DNA of 64,000 nt from Methylocystis sp. Sn-Cys (GCF_016745395.1 NZ_JAERVJ010000006.1:202764-266763); one strand, 5' to 3'. Counted from the stretch's first letter, positions 8,226-17,674 are shown. Notes: generated from the sequence alone by a model not told the origin. Program-made: numbers and translations.

Positions 8226-8278
8226 TTGACGTGGGAAATTTTTACACGCATATTGGCGGACGTGTGATGTTTTCCCAC
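8226..8278 (+). promoter_or_regulatory. promoter/operator upstream of the glycosyltransferase unit
   Basis: TTGACG (8226-8231), a 17-bp spacer and CATATT (8249-8254) form a good sigma70 promoter reading right. It overlaps an imperfect 18-bp inverted repeat (8231-8248 against 8261-8278). The -35 box plus spacer share most bases with the promoter at 6081-6109, implying a common regulator. Confidence 0.6.
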
Positions 8279-8292
8279 TTCGGAGTTTGGAG

Positions 8293-8508
8293 ATGTCCCT
8301 CACGCTCCTGCCCCTGTCGGCCCCCCCGCGCCGAAAGGCGTATGCCGCACCCGATATGCTGAGGCGTCTCGGTGTGGTCGTCACAATCGGCGCGAGTGCT
8401 TTCGCGTCGTCGAGCCCCCGGATCAGCGCCCAGCCGCGCCCTTCAATCCAACAATCGTGCGATGCGCTGGCGACGACGACCTCGGTTGCGTTCTGCTCGC
8501 TGCGCTGA
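8293..8508 (+). CDS. short hypothetical reading frame in the leader
   Basis: A 71-codon frame begins about 40 bp after the promoter and ends 29 bp before the glycosyltransferase start. It contains one hydrophobic stretch (VVVTIGASAFASS) and no recognised motif. It could be a leader peptide or a non-coding 5' region; the weak, closely spaced ribosome site argues against efficient translation. Confidence 0.25.
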   Translation: MSLTLLPLSAPPRRKAYAAPDMLRRLGVVVTIGASAFASSSPRISAQPRPSIQQSCDALATTTSVAFCSLR

Positions 8509-8537
8509 GCCCCAGGCGAAGAGAGACGGAGTCAATA

Positions 8538-10001
8538 ATGGTTGACTACATCCGCACTGCCTTTTTCGACGAGGATCGCGCAGATCGGGGTTCTTCGGGA
8601 TCCTCGCCATGCGACCGCAGTCGGCGCATCGATGCATGGCTTTCGGCCTGGATCCAGGCCGAGAACCAACATCTCATATGCGACCGCGCCATGAACGCTC
8701 TCGATCCGGTCACTGCGACCCTCTACTTCCGCGCGCGGGAACTCTACTGGACCGTGACGCGCGCGCTCGGCCTCGGCCATCTTCACGACGGCTCGCGCGT
8801 CCGCACTTGCCAGTCTCGCCCGCACCTTCCTGCCAATTCCTCCCCGGCGCACGGCTGCTCCCGATCCGCCGCAGGGCGGCTGTTCATCGACGTGACGCCG
8901 ACACATCGCTTTGGAGGGCAGACGGGCATTCAACGCGTCGTGCGCGAGGTCGCGCGGCGCGCCCCGAGAAGCGGTTTTGCGATGCCTGTGATCATCGAAA
9001 GCGGCAAGCTTCTCTCGTGGTACGATAGTCCGGACTGGTCGAGCCCGCTGTCGTTCGCGCCGGGGGACCGACTCCTATTGCTCGACGCCTGCTGGGGCCT
9101 GACCGGGGAATACGAGTCGATCATCCACAGCCTGCGGGCGGCAGGTGGAAGCCTCGTCACCGTCGTGCACGATCTCATCCCGCTCACGCATCCGCTGGCT
9201 GTTTCGCCGCGCATGCACGCAGAGTTTCAGGAATGGTTTGACACGATCGTGATGGAAAGCGACGGCGTCGTCTGCGTCTCGCGCAGCGCTGCTTCGGATT
9301 TCATCGAGTACATCGAGAAATGCGCCCCTTTCGGGCGCCCCGATCTTCCTGTCGGCTGGTGGCGCCTCGGCGCTGATTTCGAAGACGAGGATCGGCGGCC
9401 CGTTTCCGCGATGGCGCAAGCCATTTTTGCGGAAACGACACCCTGTTTCCTTAGCGTCGGAACGCTCGAGCCGCGAAAGGCCTACCCGATCGCGCTGCAC
9501 GCTTTCGAGCAACTGTGGCGCATGGGGGTCGACGTCCGATATCTCATCGTCGGACGACCCGGCTGGCAGAGCGACGCGCTCGCTCACGACATCACGCGAC
9601 ACCCGGAGTTCGGTCGACGTCTGTTCTGGCTCGACCGCGCGAGCGACACGGATCTGCGATTCTGCTATCGCCACGCCCACGCGCTCGTCTTCCCTTCGGT
9701 CATCGAAGGCTTCGGTCTGCCCCTCGTCGAAGCCAACCGGCACGGCCTGCCCGTCATCGCCTCCGATCTACCGGTGTTTCGCGAAAATGGCGGCGGCAAT
9801 GTCGACTTCGTGCCGCTGCTCGATCCACGCGCGCTCGCGGAGAAGATAATGGAGCTTTGCAACCGGACTGCTGAACGAAAGATCGTCGTCGCGCCGTCAT
9901 GGGATCAGTCCGTTGACAGTCTCATTCGGCTGATTCACGAAGGCGCCTACCAGGCCGGCGCGCGCATCGCCGCGAGGCAAGCCGTGATCCAGAGAGGCTG
10001 A
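8538..10001 (+). CDS. GT4-family glycosyltransferase
   Basis: 487-residue cytosolic or membrane-associated glycosyltransferase of the GT-B fold. The C-terminal half carries the retaining GT4 signatures FLSVGTLEPRKAYPIALHAF, YLIVGRPGW and the acidic E-x7-E region HALVFPSVIEGFGLPLVEA, followed by GLPVIASDLPVFRE. The N-terminal part includes FGGQTGIQRVVREVARRA, typical of mannosyl/rhamnosyl transferases in surface polysaccharide synthesis. The start ATG at 8538 is preceded by a purine-rich GACGGAG. It follows the 8226 promoter and probably modifies a surface glycan. Confidence 0.85.
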   Translation: MVDYIRTAFFDEDRADRGSSGSSPCDRSRRIDAWLSAWIQAENQHLICDRAMNALDPVTATLYFRARELYWTVTRALGLGHLHDGSRVRTCQSRPHLPANSSPAHGCSRSAAGRLFIDVTPTHRFGGQTGIQRVVREVARRAPRSGFAMPVIIESGKLLSWYDSPDWSSPLSFAPGDRLLLLDACWGLTGEYESIIHSLRAAGGSLVTVVHDLIPLTHPLAVSPRMHAEFQEWFDTIVMESDGVVCVSRSAASDFIEYIEKCAPFGRPDLPVGWWRLGADFEDEDRRPVSAMAQAIFAETTPCFLSVGTLEPRKAYPIALHAFEQLWRMGVDVRYLIVGRPGWQSDALAHDITRHPEFGRRLFWLDRASDTDLRFCYRHAHALVFPSVIEGFGLPLVEANRHGLPVIASDLPVFRENGGGNVDFVPLLDPRALAEKIMELCNRTAERKIVVAPSWDQSVDSLIRLIHEGAYQAGARIAARQAVIQRG

Positions 10002-10011
10002 GCGCCGAGCC

Positions 10012-10149
10012 ATGACGTCAACAATCGTCGCGACCATCCTGTCGCTCTTCGAGCCCGACTTGATTTCGACAGCGTCGAATTCGCTCATGGCGATCGACGT
10101 GGCGGGATTTATGATCGTTCTGGGAGTCCTGCTGTTCGGAAAGATCTGA
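10012..10149 (+). CDS. small hydrophobic protein
   Basis: 45-codon frame starting 10 bp after the glycosyltransferase stop. It encodes one transmembrane-like helix (VAGFMIVLGVLLFG) near the C-terminus. Nothing in it is recognised. Position suggests co-transcription; it may be a spurious frame. Confidence 0.35.
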   Translation: MTSTIVATILSLFEPDLISTASNSLMAIDVAGFMIVLGVLLFGKI

Positions 10150-10747
10150 CGGCACACCGATTGATCATCGCGTTTCGCGGGATGAGGTTAAAATTCGCGA
10201 GCCAAACTTGCTAGACACCGCGTTACGGCGCCGCCTAACAGCAAGCAGTTACTACTATGGTTGGCGCTTCGCGCACAGCGCATCACCACGAATGCTAGTG
10301 AGAAAACGGCAAGATATGCCAGCGAAGCGTGACGGCGCGCAATCGGCTGCGGCGCGACAGCGTTGGTGACGGTCGCGTTCCCACAATATCCGTCCGAACG
10401 GGGCTGTTCCAGGGATTGATCGCGCCCGGCAGATATTCCTCGACGGTGAAGCTGCGGGGGTTAGGCCGGGTCGGCTCCTACGACGGAAGTCAGATTTCGA
10501 TAGTTGGCGGTGGCCACCCCCTCAGGTCGTGATGAGAGAAAATCAGCATGGCGACAATAAGCGAGCCCAATGTGGCCAACCCCCGCCAGTTCATGGGATT
10601 TTCACCTGTCCATTGACCATCGGCCATCTTTTGTGGACGTGTTGCCAAGGACGATCAAATGCGACGGTGTACCAGTTCTACGCTGGCTGATGACAAATCA
10701 ATCCGCTGGGCATCTTTACCAACCTGGTGGAAGCAGGGACCATTAAG
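10150..10747. other. intergenic stretch without a visible gene
   Basis: Nearly 600 bp with only short frames of improbable composition on either strand. I see no RNA fold, repeat or transposon end. It must hold the promoter of the downstream kinase. Confidence 0.5.
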
Positions 10748-11830
10748 ATGGAAGAAGGAATGCCAACCCGAAAATCCCTCTTTGGGGAAGCGTTCAAGCT
10801 GGGAATAACATACCTGTTCCTGACGGCGTTATTATATGGCGTATCTGCATTTTTTTCGGGATCGGAACAGAACGAAAATGGTTCGGAAGGCTTCGTTGGA
10901 CACTCCGGAATTGTCGTTCTTGTGTCCGGAGTTCTGTCATTTTCAATGATGTCGATTGCAGTCTGGCATTTCCGCGGAGCCACGATGATTTATAACATCA
11001 TCACCTGCTTCTTGATATCTGCGCTCGTTTCTATCACAGATTTTTTCCTCACTCGGGAATTATCCCGGATTCTCTTCGCAGAGGACAATCTGGATTTTTC
11101 CATTTCCAATAATATTAAGGACTTGTTCATCTGCTGGGCAGCGTTCTTTGGCTGGTCCAGCGTGTTTCTGACGCTTCTGTACAGCTTCGATGTTAGGGAT
11201 CGCGAGCGCCGATTAGCTGTGGTTCGGGAAGACGCCCTTTCCGCGCAAATGAGGGCGCTGCGCTATCAGGTAAACCCGCATTTCCTCTTCAATACGCTCA
11301 ACTCGATCGCCGGACTGATTGAAGAAGGCTCCGCGACACGCGCCGAGCGGATGGTGCTGTCGCTATCGACGTTCCTGCGCACAACGCTGACGCTGGACCC
11401 GTTCCACGATGTCCGATTGTCCGAGGAACTGAGGTTGCAGGAGGAGTATCTGGAGATAGAGCATGAGCGTTTCTCGGATCGGATGACCTTTCATATCGAT
11501 ATGCCGGATGATGTGCGTCACGCTCTGGTGCCCAGTCTGATCCTCCAGCCCCTGATCGAAAACGCGATCAAGCACGGCGTCGGGGCAATGACGGACAAGG
11601 TCAGTATTTCGCTTTCCGCCCGTCGTGAGACGAACCGGCTTCGCGTGATCGTCGAGAACGACATGCCGATGGAAACGGTTGGGCCAAAGCCCGCCGGCAT
11701 GGGGCTCGGGCTGAAGAATGTGGCCGAACGCCTTCGAGCGCGGTTTCAGGATGACGGGCGATTTTCGGCCGGCCTTGCCGCACCGGGCATCTATCGGGCA
11801 ACGCTCGATATGCCGTGGAGGACGGAATGA
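10748..11830 (+). CDS. LytS-type sensor histidine kinase (copy 1)
   Basis: 360-residue membrane kinase. About four hydrophobic helices fill residues 15-155, then a linker and the His_kinase domain with phosphoacceptor H178 in YQVNPHFLFNTLNSIAGL. The ATP-binding domain follows (LILQPLIENAIKHG as N-box, GMGLGLKNVAERL as G-box). The start at 10748 is preferred because an AGGGA site lies upstream; 10727 is also possible. The kinase core is nearly identical to that of the second copy at 20327. The cognate response-regulator gene that should follow is broken, so this kinase may be an orphan or use the other regulator. Confidence 0.85.
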   Translation: MEEGMPTRKSLFGEAFKLGITYLFLTALLYGVSAFFSGSEQNENGSEGFVGHSGIVVLVSGVLSFSMMSIAVWHFRGATMIYNIITCFLISALVSITDFFLTRELSRILFAEDNLDFSISNNIKDLFICWAAFFGWSSVFLTLLYSFDVRDRERRLAVVREDALSAQMRALRYQVNPHFLFNTLNSIAGLIEEGSATRAERMVLSLSTFLRTTLTLDPFHDVRLSEELRLQEEYLEIEHERFSDRMTFHIDMPDDVRHALVPSLILQPLIENAIKHGVGAMTDKVSISLSARRETNRLRVIVENDMPMETVGPKPAGMGLGLKNVAERLRARFQDDGRFSAGLAAPGIYRATLDMPWRTE

Positions 11831-11981
11831 CCGAACTGTCGGTTCTTGTTGTCACTGCTGACCCGCTGCCCGGCGCCGGCTGATACGACTGTTGAACAAG
11901 CTCGTCTGGGTAAGCCATGTCGACGAGGCCGGCGATATCATGAAGGCCCGCGCCCTCGTAGAGGAGCGCGTACCGGACATT
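11827..11981 (+). pseudogene. remnant of a LytTR-type response regulator
   Basis: Directly overlapping the kinase stop (ATGA) is a start coding MTELSVLVVTADPLP, matching MSELTILVVDDEPLA of the intact regulator at 21412. The frame stops after 18 codons, but the next frame continues the homology (RRRLIRLLNKLVWVSHVDEA, then VEERVPDI). The phospho-accepting aspartate block and the LytTR domain are missing, and the acidic DD pair has become TA. The gene is dead. Confidence 0.75.
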
Positions 11982-12148
11982 GGCAGGATCGCCACGCCGA
12001 TGGCGTTGTCGGTCTTGGGCGCATCGCCGTTGATTTCCTACGGCGTGGATTCGAGCCGCTCCGATGCACCGGTACGCATTCGATGGTACAGAAAAGATCG
12101 GGCTCTTGGTAAGCGTTTGCTGCACGGCGACGGACAGAGGAGACCATC

Positions 12149-12844
12149 TTGGCGACACTGGTAAGCAGTGTGTTGCGATTTGCATGCCGCACATCATTAC
12201 TGCTTGGCGCGACATGGCTCGAATTGGCGCCTCGCCCCGCGCAGGCCCAGGTCTATCCCTGCCCGGCAGGACCTAGCCCAGGCGAGAGGATGGTCGGATC
12301 GAGACAGGGAGGACAAGGGGTCGGTTCCGTGCCGATGTGCGCGGCTGATGTGCAACCGGACAGCGATTACCGCTCTGGCGACGGGCGCGGCTTGGTGATC
12401 CCCCCTGCGCCATGGCCTGAGAATCTCATTCCGGGATGGGGGATAGTCGTGACTTTTACCAACCGGAAGGGCAAGGAAGCCGGAAAGAACAGCAAGGATG
12501 CCTATGTCGCCGTGGTTAACCAACCGACGAGCGACGACGCCTTCACCGCCGCGGCAAGGGAATGTCTGGCGAAAGTGATGCCAGGGCATGAATCCGAATG
12601 CCCCCACAGAGGCGATGGTAGTTCCGCTACGACGCTCGCCTATGTCACGGTCTATCGGTGGCCGTCGGGAGAGCATACCTATCAGATTACCAACGAGCCG
12701 GACAAAGGGCGGAACATTCCTCGGTCGACCTGCGAGAGCGCCCAACAGCAGGCCAATTACCTCAAGATCGCTAGATTGAGCGGAATCGAATGCCCCATCG
12801 AGATCGTTGAGGAGCTGGTTAACGGAACTCCGAAGGAATGGTGA
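12149..12844 (+). CDS. secreted protein of unknown function, possibly DUF4189-like
   Basis: About 231 residues with an N-terminal signal-type segment (SLLLGATWLELAPRPAQAQ) and a mature domain with five or six cysteines (YPCPAG, PMCAAD, ARECLAKVMPG, SECPHRG). The first initiator is a TTG; the exact start is uncertain. Function unknown. It sits with a second small secreted cysteine protein of the DUF4189 type at 13480. Confidence 0.55.
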   Translation: MATLVSSVLRFACRTSLLLGATWLELAPRPAQAQVYPCPAGPSPGERMVGSRQGGQGVGSVPMCAADVQPDSDYRSGDGRGLVIPPAPWPENLIPGWGIVVTFTNRKGKEAGKNSKDAYVAVVNQPTSDDAFTAAARECLAKVMPGHESECPHRGDGSSATTLAYVTVYRWPSGEHTYQITNEPDKGRNIPRSTCESAQQQANYLKIARLSGIECPIEIVEELVNGTPKEW

Positions 12845-13035
12845 TAACTCGGCGGCCTCGCATCTAGACGCCGGCCGAAAGCTTCTGAGGGTTACGCCCC
12901 GATCCGGCCCATAATTACATCGTCATCCCCATCATCTAGCCAAGTCGGCGGAGGAAGGGCGCGGCCGGCGCTCGTGACCGCGCAGGTCCCGTCACCTTTG
13001 GCGTCAAATGATCCCGGAGCGTGGGGGGCTACGTC

Positions 13036-13380
13036 ATGAAAACTTGGGTCGGACTCTCTGTTATCGGCTTTGTGCTGGTTATAGGCATCCTATTCCTGCG
13101 TTCTGACATGAGAGGCTGGACGCCGGGGACCTGGACCGACCCAGCGACCGTCGTTGAACCGGTAGATGGAAACGACCCTTCCTTTACGGTCGCCGATTGC
13201 CTGCCGGGTACGATTGACCCCTATCAGACGCCACGCGGCCATGATTACGGCGACATAGCGACCATCAGAGTCCTCACCTGCCGCAGCCGATCGAGCGCGG
13301 TGAAGATCATGTCTGTCTATCTGCTCCTGGCCTTGAGCTATCCAGCTTACCGCTGCGCCACGCGCCGAAAGAAGCGATGA
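13036..13380 (+). CDS. two-helix membrane protein of unknown function
   Basis: 114-residue protein with an N-terminal helix (VGLSVIGFVLVIGILFL) and a C-terminal helix (IMSVYLLLALSYPAY) flanking a polar loop of about 60 residues that contains two cysteines. A basic tail (RRKKR) closes the protein. No family recognised. The start at 13036 is chosen over an in-frame GTG at 13021. Confidence 0.5.
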   Translation: MKTWVGLSVIGFVLVIGILFLRSDMRGWTPGTWTDPATVVEPVDGNDPSFTVADCLPGTIDPYQTPRGHDYGDIATIRVLTCRSRSSAVKIMSVYLLLALSYPAYRCATRRKKR

Positions 13381-13479
13381 AATACGGGACAAAGCGCTGG
13401 CGGAAGTCTCCTTCTCCATGAGGAACCAGTACATCCCAGACGATTGCGTGAAGCATCGGTTTGCAATCAAGCTAAGCGC

Positions 13480-13860
13480 ATGAGACTGTTTGCATTCATT
13501 TTGGTGACCGGGATAACAGCACAAATTGCGCCGGCAGGCGCAGAGGAAAATCTCTGGGGCGCCATAGCCCTCGGCGGCAATGGGTTCGGCGCGAGCCGCG
13601 GACGTCCGGACGAAAACGCCGCGATCTCGGGGGCTCTCCGCCAGTGCGAGGAAAGCGGTGGTGCGGGCGAATGCAAGATCCGGCTGACCTACCGCAACCG
13701 GTGCGCCGCCTACGCCTCCGGTGACAATCGGGAAGTCGCTATCGCTTATGCCGACACGATGGAGAAGGCGAGCAAGCTCGCGCAGCGCAGTTGCTCGGAA
13801 GCGACTAAAAACTGCCGTATCCAGTATGCGGCCTGCAGCGTTCCCTCCTCCTTCAACTGA
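13480..13860 (+). CDS. DUF4189-type secreted protein
   Basis: 126-residue protein with signal peptide (MRLFAFILVTGITAQIAPAG, cleavage near AGA) and a mature domain with the DUF4189 pattern: WGAIALGGNGFGASRG, then ALRQCEESGGAGECKI, AYASGD and six cysteines likely paired as disulfides. DUF4189 proteins are small periplasmic or secreted proteins of unknown function. The ATG at 13480 gives a normal signal peptide. Confidence 0.7.
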   Translation: MRLFAFILVTGITAQIAPAGAEENLWGAIALGGNGFGASRGRPDENAAISGALRQCEESGGAGECKIRLTYRNRCAAYASGDNREVAIAYADTMEKASKLAQRSCSEATKNCRIQYAACSVPSSFN

Positions 13861-14181
13861 CAAGTTGTCGGCAACCGAATGCGGATCGACGACATAATCC
13901 GGATAATTTGCAGGCGGGGCGCATGATGCACGGTTCCGACCTCGAGGACTGAAATTCAGCGTCTCCGGTCGCAACGCCTTATTTGTCCTTCACACGGTTT
14001 CTTGCACATCGGCTGTGAGCGATGCTGGTAAAACTCGGCCTGAAGAGGCCGTCAGAATGGATTCCTCGCACTCTGCTTCGGGCGTCAAAATGGTCGATAA
14101 TCCCTGAAAATTGGCCGCTCACCGGATTACCGCAGTCTCGCTACGAGCTTGCGACAACCTCTTCGCCCTTGCTTGCGACCA
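13861..14181. other. intergenic stretch between convergent genes
   Basis: About 320 bp between two converging genes. I see no gene, RNA or clear bidirectional terminator here. Confidence 0.4.
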
Positions 14182-14778
14182 TCAGCGCCTGCTGTAACGA
14201 ATATCCGCGACGAGTTCCCAGCAATCTTTGGTCGGGTCGAGAAGCAATCGGCCATCGACTCGCCTTCCCGGACGGTAAGGTTTGCCGTCGAGGTCATACG
14301 CCGTCCCCAAACTCTCCTCGCCCACGTACGGTCCGCGGTAATGCACGCGCGTCCAGTCGACGGAAATCTGATTGCTCTGGCTCTGATTGAACTCCATCAT
14401 CACATATTCATCTTTGTCGCCGGGCTTCGCCGGGACGGTCGATTTCCAATAGAAATCGAACGTCTGGATGGGAAATTTGTCGTAACTCTCTTTCGGAATC
14501 GCGCTCTTCCTCATCTCGCTGTTTTCGCCGCGTTCTGCATAATCGATCTGAGGCGCGGCGTATTTCTTTCGCACCGCTGCCGATCGGATCATTGCCCAGA
14601 ACAGCTCTTTATAACTCCGGGACTGGCACGCGAGCGTCGCCTGTTCGAGTTCATGCTGTTCGAGTTCGGCAATTGGATTTTCGGCGCCGCCCCATGCCGG
14701 TCCGGCAGACAGGATTTGAGGCAGCGCCAGAGCGACCAAAAGGCGGGTGAAGAGAAAGGTTGAAGAGAAGGCGGACAT
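14182..14778 (-). CDS. exported protein of unknown function
   Basis: 198 residues with a signal peptide (LLVALALPQILSAGPAWG) and a mostly polar, beta-rich mature domain with only two cysteines and a C-terminal CWELVADIRY. The spread of tyrosines and the pattern YDKFPIQTFDFYWKS recall surface-adhesin-E-like lipoproteins, but I do not recognise the family. It is transcribed divergently from the next gene at 14930, about 150 bp apart. Confidence 0.55.
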   Translation of the reverse strand: MSAFSSTFLFTRLLVALALPQILSAGPAWGGAENPIAELEQHELEQATLACQSRSYKELFWAMIRSAAVRKKYAAPQIDYAERGENSEMRKSAIPKESYDKFPIQTFDFYWKSTVPAKPGDKDEYVMMEFNQSQSNQISVDWTRVHYRGPYVGEESLGTAYDLDGKPYRPGRRVDGRLLLDPTKDCWELVADIRYSRR

Positions 14779-14929
14779 TATCCATTCATGTCTGATTTTG
14801 CTTTCCTGTCGAAGCTATCGTCGGTCCGGGTCGAAGTTGAGCGTAAAAGCGAACCGGTACGTCGTATATGTTGATGGCGTGTGGCGCTGGGAATATCCAC
14901 GGATAGGACGGCTTGCGCGAGGACTGGCG

Positions 14930-15643
14930 ATGTCTCGAAGACGATGGCGACAAATCGCCACGGTCGGCTTTGTAGCCTGTTCATTTTGCTTTTGGCCGTC
15001 CGCACCGGGCTTTGCCGGACCCGGCTGCCGCGATGAAGCAGCTTTGGACTATTTGACCGAATACAGCGCGCAAATCGCACCGGAGGACAAAGTGAGCAGC
15101 AAGGGCGAGGCCTTGTCCGACGCGGTCGCTATTCTCCTGCAAGACCACTTCAACGCAGGCGCCACGTTGACGATGAACAAGGAAACGAGCACGGCTATCG
15201 TCGACGGCAATCCGTCGCGGCTGGCGGACGTCTACCGCGCCAAGAGCAACGGACGGCCGCGGATCCCTGTCGGAATCTCGAACGGGGCCCCGCCAGAGGG
15301 AATTGAAGCTGCGGAGACGCCGCGCCCGTTGCATGAGATTCCGCTGCAATATCGCGGAAAATGGGCCTATTCGGCGCATGATTGCACCGCGGAAGAACCG
15401 ACCGCCATCCTCGTGATCGATTCCGAAGGCCTGCATCAGGCGGAAGGGGAAATGATCGCTCTCGGTGTCCTCCCTAAGGGGAGCTCGCGCCGTACGATTT
15501 TTATCAACGCTCGAAATTCGGGCGGCGGAGGCGAATGGGATTCTACGGAGGAGTTTACGCTTTCATCCGATGGCGCCGTTCTCGAATGGCGGACGGTGCG
15601 GCCCGATCCATCGCCGGTTTCGCGATTGTTCCGTTGTCGATAA
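14930..15643 (+). CDS. exported protein of unknown function
   Basis: 237 residues. A twin-arginine-like basic start (MSRRRWRQIATVGFVACSF) leads into a signal peptide ending near GFAGPGC. The last 110 residues form a beta-rich domain (YRGKWAYSAHDCTAEEPTAI, then LEWRTVRPDPSPVSRLFRCR) with paired cysteines, similar in style to small lipocalin-like or 'protease inhibitor I42/DUF' domains but not assigned. The start at 14930 gives a proper signal sequence; longer versions are basic and unlikely. Confidence 0.55.
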   Translation: MSRRRWRQIATVGFVACSFCFWPSAPGFAGPGCRDEAALDYLTEYSAQIAPEDKVSSKGEALSDAVAILLQDHFNAGATLTMNKETSTAIVDGNPSRLADVYRAKSNGRPRIPVGISNGAPPEGIEAAETPRPLHEIPLQYRGKWAYSAHDCTAEEPTAILVIDSEGLHQAEGEMIALGVLPKGSSRRTIFINARNSGGGGEWDSTEEFTLSSDGAVLEWRTVRPDPSPVSRLFRCR

Positions 15644-15821
15644 AGCGGCGTATGAAGCAGCGCCACAAGTGGAAAAGACTGTTGGGAGACACGGGATGAT
15701 ATCGCGACGAAAGCTTTTTCTATGTCCCTTTGTCGTCGGCGTCATGCGCCTCGCGGCCGGGGACGTTAGCTGCGACAAGCGCGGCGACAAGGCATGAAGC
15801 TGCGTGGCGGATGGGGGGCTC

Positions 15822-16376
15822 TCACTCGCAAAGTTTCAATGTGACGCGCTCACGACCGGCTTCCTCCATCACGAGCGTTTTCTTCTCATCCGAGAGGCTG
15901 AGCTGATAGAAATGGCTTTCGCCTTGTCGAAGCGGGCGTAGCTCGACGAGCATCTCGGCGGCGTTCCGCTCCTTCTCGGACGAAAGGACGATCTTGCGCT
16001 TCTCCGCCAGAGCGGCTTCTGCGTCTCGCGGCGTCATCGTCTCCGGCGTTCGGACATAAGCGCCAGCGACCACGAGCGGGCCGGATTTGGTGGAGATGCG
16101 ATCGGCGGCGATCCCGACGAATCCGTTGGGAGTCTGGTCCGGGAACGCGGCCGGGCGCGGCTCCTCGCCGCAGATTTCCGGACGCAGGGCCCAGGCGCCG
16201 AGGAAGCCCGGCAAGATGTGGGAAACATCCAGAGGGGCGTAGGCTTTGCGTGCGCCCCAGGCGCCGGCGACCACGATGCCGCTTTCGTCCATAGTCACGC
16301 TGGACGACGCGGCGTAAGCGGGTGAGGTCGCCAAGAGGATGCCGACGAGAAATTGCGTCAGTCTATTCCACATCAA
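15822..16376 (-). CDS. exported protein of unknown function
   Basis: 184 residues with a signal peptide (RLTQFLVGILLATSPAYA). The mature part has two cysteines and a C-terminal beta-rich stretch (ESHFYQLSLSDEKKTLVMEE). It is the last gene of a minus-strand run beginning with the 19485 gene, 16 bp after the stop of the first tandem paralogue. Not recognised. Confidence 0.55.
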   Translation of the reverse strand: MMWNRLTQFLVGILLATSPAYAASSSVTMDESGIVVAGAWGARKAYAPLDVSHILPGFLGAWALRPEICGEEPRPAAFPDQTPNGFVGIAADRISTKSGPLVVAGAYVRTPETMTPRDAEAALAEKRKIVLSSEKERNAAEMLVELRPLRQGESHFYQLSLSDEKKTLVMEEAGRERVTLKLCE

Positions 16377-16392
16377 GATACTCCTTCCGCGC

Positions 16393-16998
16393 TCACGGCG
16401 CGGAGCAGGGAAGCTTGGGCATCAGGTGGAGACCACTGGCCCCAAGGGCGCGCGTATCGAAGACGACCCTCGGCGTCTCGACGCGGATCTGCGAAGCGTC
16501 CGTGAAGCTCTTGACCTCTTCGCGCGTCAGACGCCCCGTTTCCAAAGTGCCCGAGCCTGTCACCAGAATGGGCACGCGCTTGAACTCCTTGTCCATTTCG
16601 TCGATGAGGATGACCGTCCCCGGCGCGCCGAAGTAATACGCCTTGTTTTTCATATAGGCGGTTTCCTCCTCGCCCGAAGCGTCGGAGCCTAACGGTGCGA
16701 GTTCTACGAGGAATCTCCAAACGCTCTTTGCGGGGTCGATGCGGTCGCAGCCGAGCGCAAAATTCGGCATCAGGTCCGGCGGACCGGACTTATGTTTCGC
16801 ATCTAGAAAATACAAGCGGACACCGCCGCCCCATGCGTGTTCGTCGATAACCCATTCGGATCGAGCGCTCGAGTCGATGACCTCGAGTTTTTCCCGAGGG
16901 GCGGCCGCTACCGAGAGCGACGCGAGAATCTGCAAGCCAGCGATAGCGGCGACGCACACTCGGGCGACGCGGCGCGCGGCGCGCTTTGCTTTTGGCAT
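16393..16998 (-). CDS. tandem secreted paralogue A
   Basis: 201 residues: basic start (MPKAKRAARRVARVCVAAIA) and signal peptide to about residue 33, then a mature domain with WGGGVRLYF, CDRIDPAKSVWRFLVEL, KAYYFGAPGTVILIDEMDKE and C-terminal PKLPCSAP. The same blocks occur in the next two upstream genes, giving a tandem family. Two conserved cysteines probably pair. The gene starts 1 bp after the stop of paralogue B, so they are co-transcribed. Family unknown. Confidence 0.6.
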   Translation of the reverse strand: MPKAKRAARRVARVCVAAIAGLQILASLSVAAAPREKLEVIDSSARSEWVIDEHAWGGGVRLYFLDAKHKSGPPDLMPNFALGCDRIDPAKSVWRFLVELAPLGSDASGEEETAYMKNKAYYFGAPGTVILIDEMDKEFKRVPILVTGSGTLETGRLTREEVKSFTDASQIRVETPRVVFDTRALGASGLHLMPKLPCSAP

Positions 16999-16999
16999 C

Positions 17000-17674
17000 T
17001 TATGATACTGGCCTTTGAGAGCGAGGGAGCGGATGAGATCGATATGCGAGCTCAGGCGTTGCGCAGGGAAGCTTCGCATTCCTGTCGATCGTCGCCTTCA
17101 GCGCCGAGGTTCCGGATTCGAAATAGATCCTCGGCGTCTCGGCGCGGATTGCCGAGGCGTTCAGGATGGCTCGGACATCATCTTGCCTCAGAGCAGCGGT
17201 TTCGAGCGCGCCGTTCCTCGGCGTAAGCGGAGTGCGCTTTATTTCCTTGTCCGCCTCGTCCAGGAGAACGAGCATCCCCGGCGCGCCGAAGTAATATTTC
17301 ATGCCTCTCTCGTGGGCGATCTCGTCCCTGCTCGTGATGCCCGATCCGGGCGGTGTGGCTCCCACGCGGAAGCGCCAGTAGCTCTTGGTCGGATCCTGAT
17401 CGGCGCAACCAAAGGCAAATTCAGGCGCTCCTCCGGCGAGAAAGTTCAGGGAAGGCGCGCCCGCTTCCTTGCTCTGTTTCAGATCGAACACAAAGCGAGC
17501 GCCGCCGCCCCAGTCAAAGGCCTCGATCCAATTCGCCCGCGGATCGCGATCGACGGCTCTGAGCGGCGCCGGAGAGGCGGCAATTGCGGGAAGCGACGCG
17601 AGCATTTGAAGAGCGACGACGACTGCAAGGCGAAAGCTGGCGCCGATTGGCGTGGAAGGCGTCTTTTTGGACAT
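17000..17674 (-). CDS. tandem secreted paralogue B
   Basis: 224 residues with signal peptide (AVVVALQMLASLPAIAAS) and the family blocks WGGGARFVFDLKQS, FGCADQDPTKSYWRFRVG, MKYYFGAPGMLVLLDEADKE and RNAKLPCATP. Unlike its sisters, which end at this last block, it reads through for about 17 extra residues, consistent with loss of the ancestral stop codon. Function unknown; probably periplasmic. Confidence 0.6.
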   Translation of the reverse strand: MSKKTPSTPIGASFRLAVVVALQMLASLPAIAASPAPLRAVDRDPRANWIEAFDWGGGARFVFDLKQSKEAGAPSLNFLAGGAPEFAFGCADQDPTKSYWRFRVGATPPGSGITSRDEIAHERGMKYYFGAPGMLVLLDEADKEIKRTPLTPRNGALETAALRQDDVRAILNASAIRAETPRIYFESGTSALKATIDRNAKLPCATPELAYRSHPLPRSQRPVS

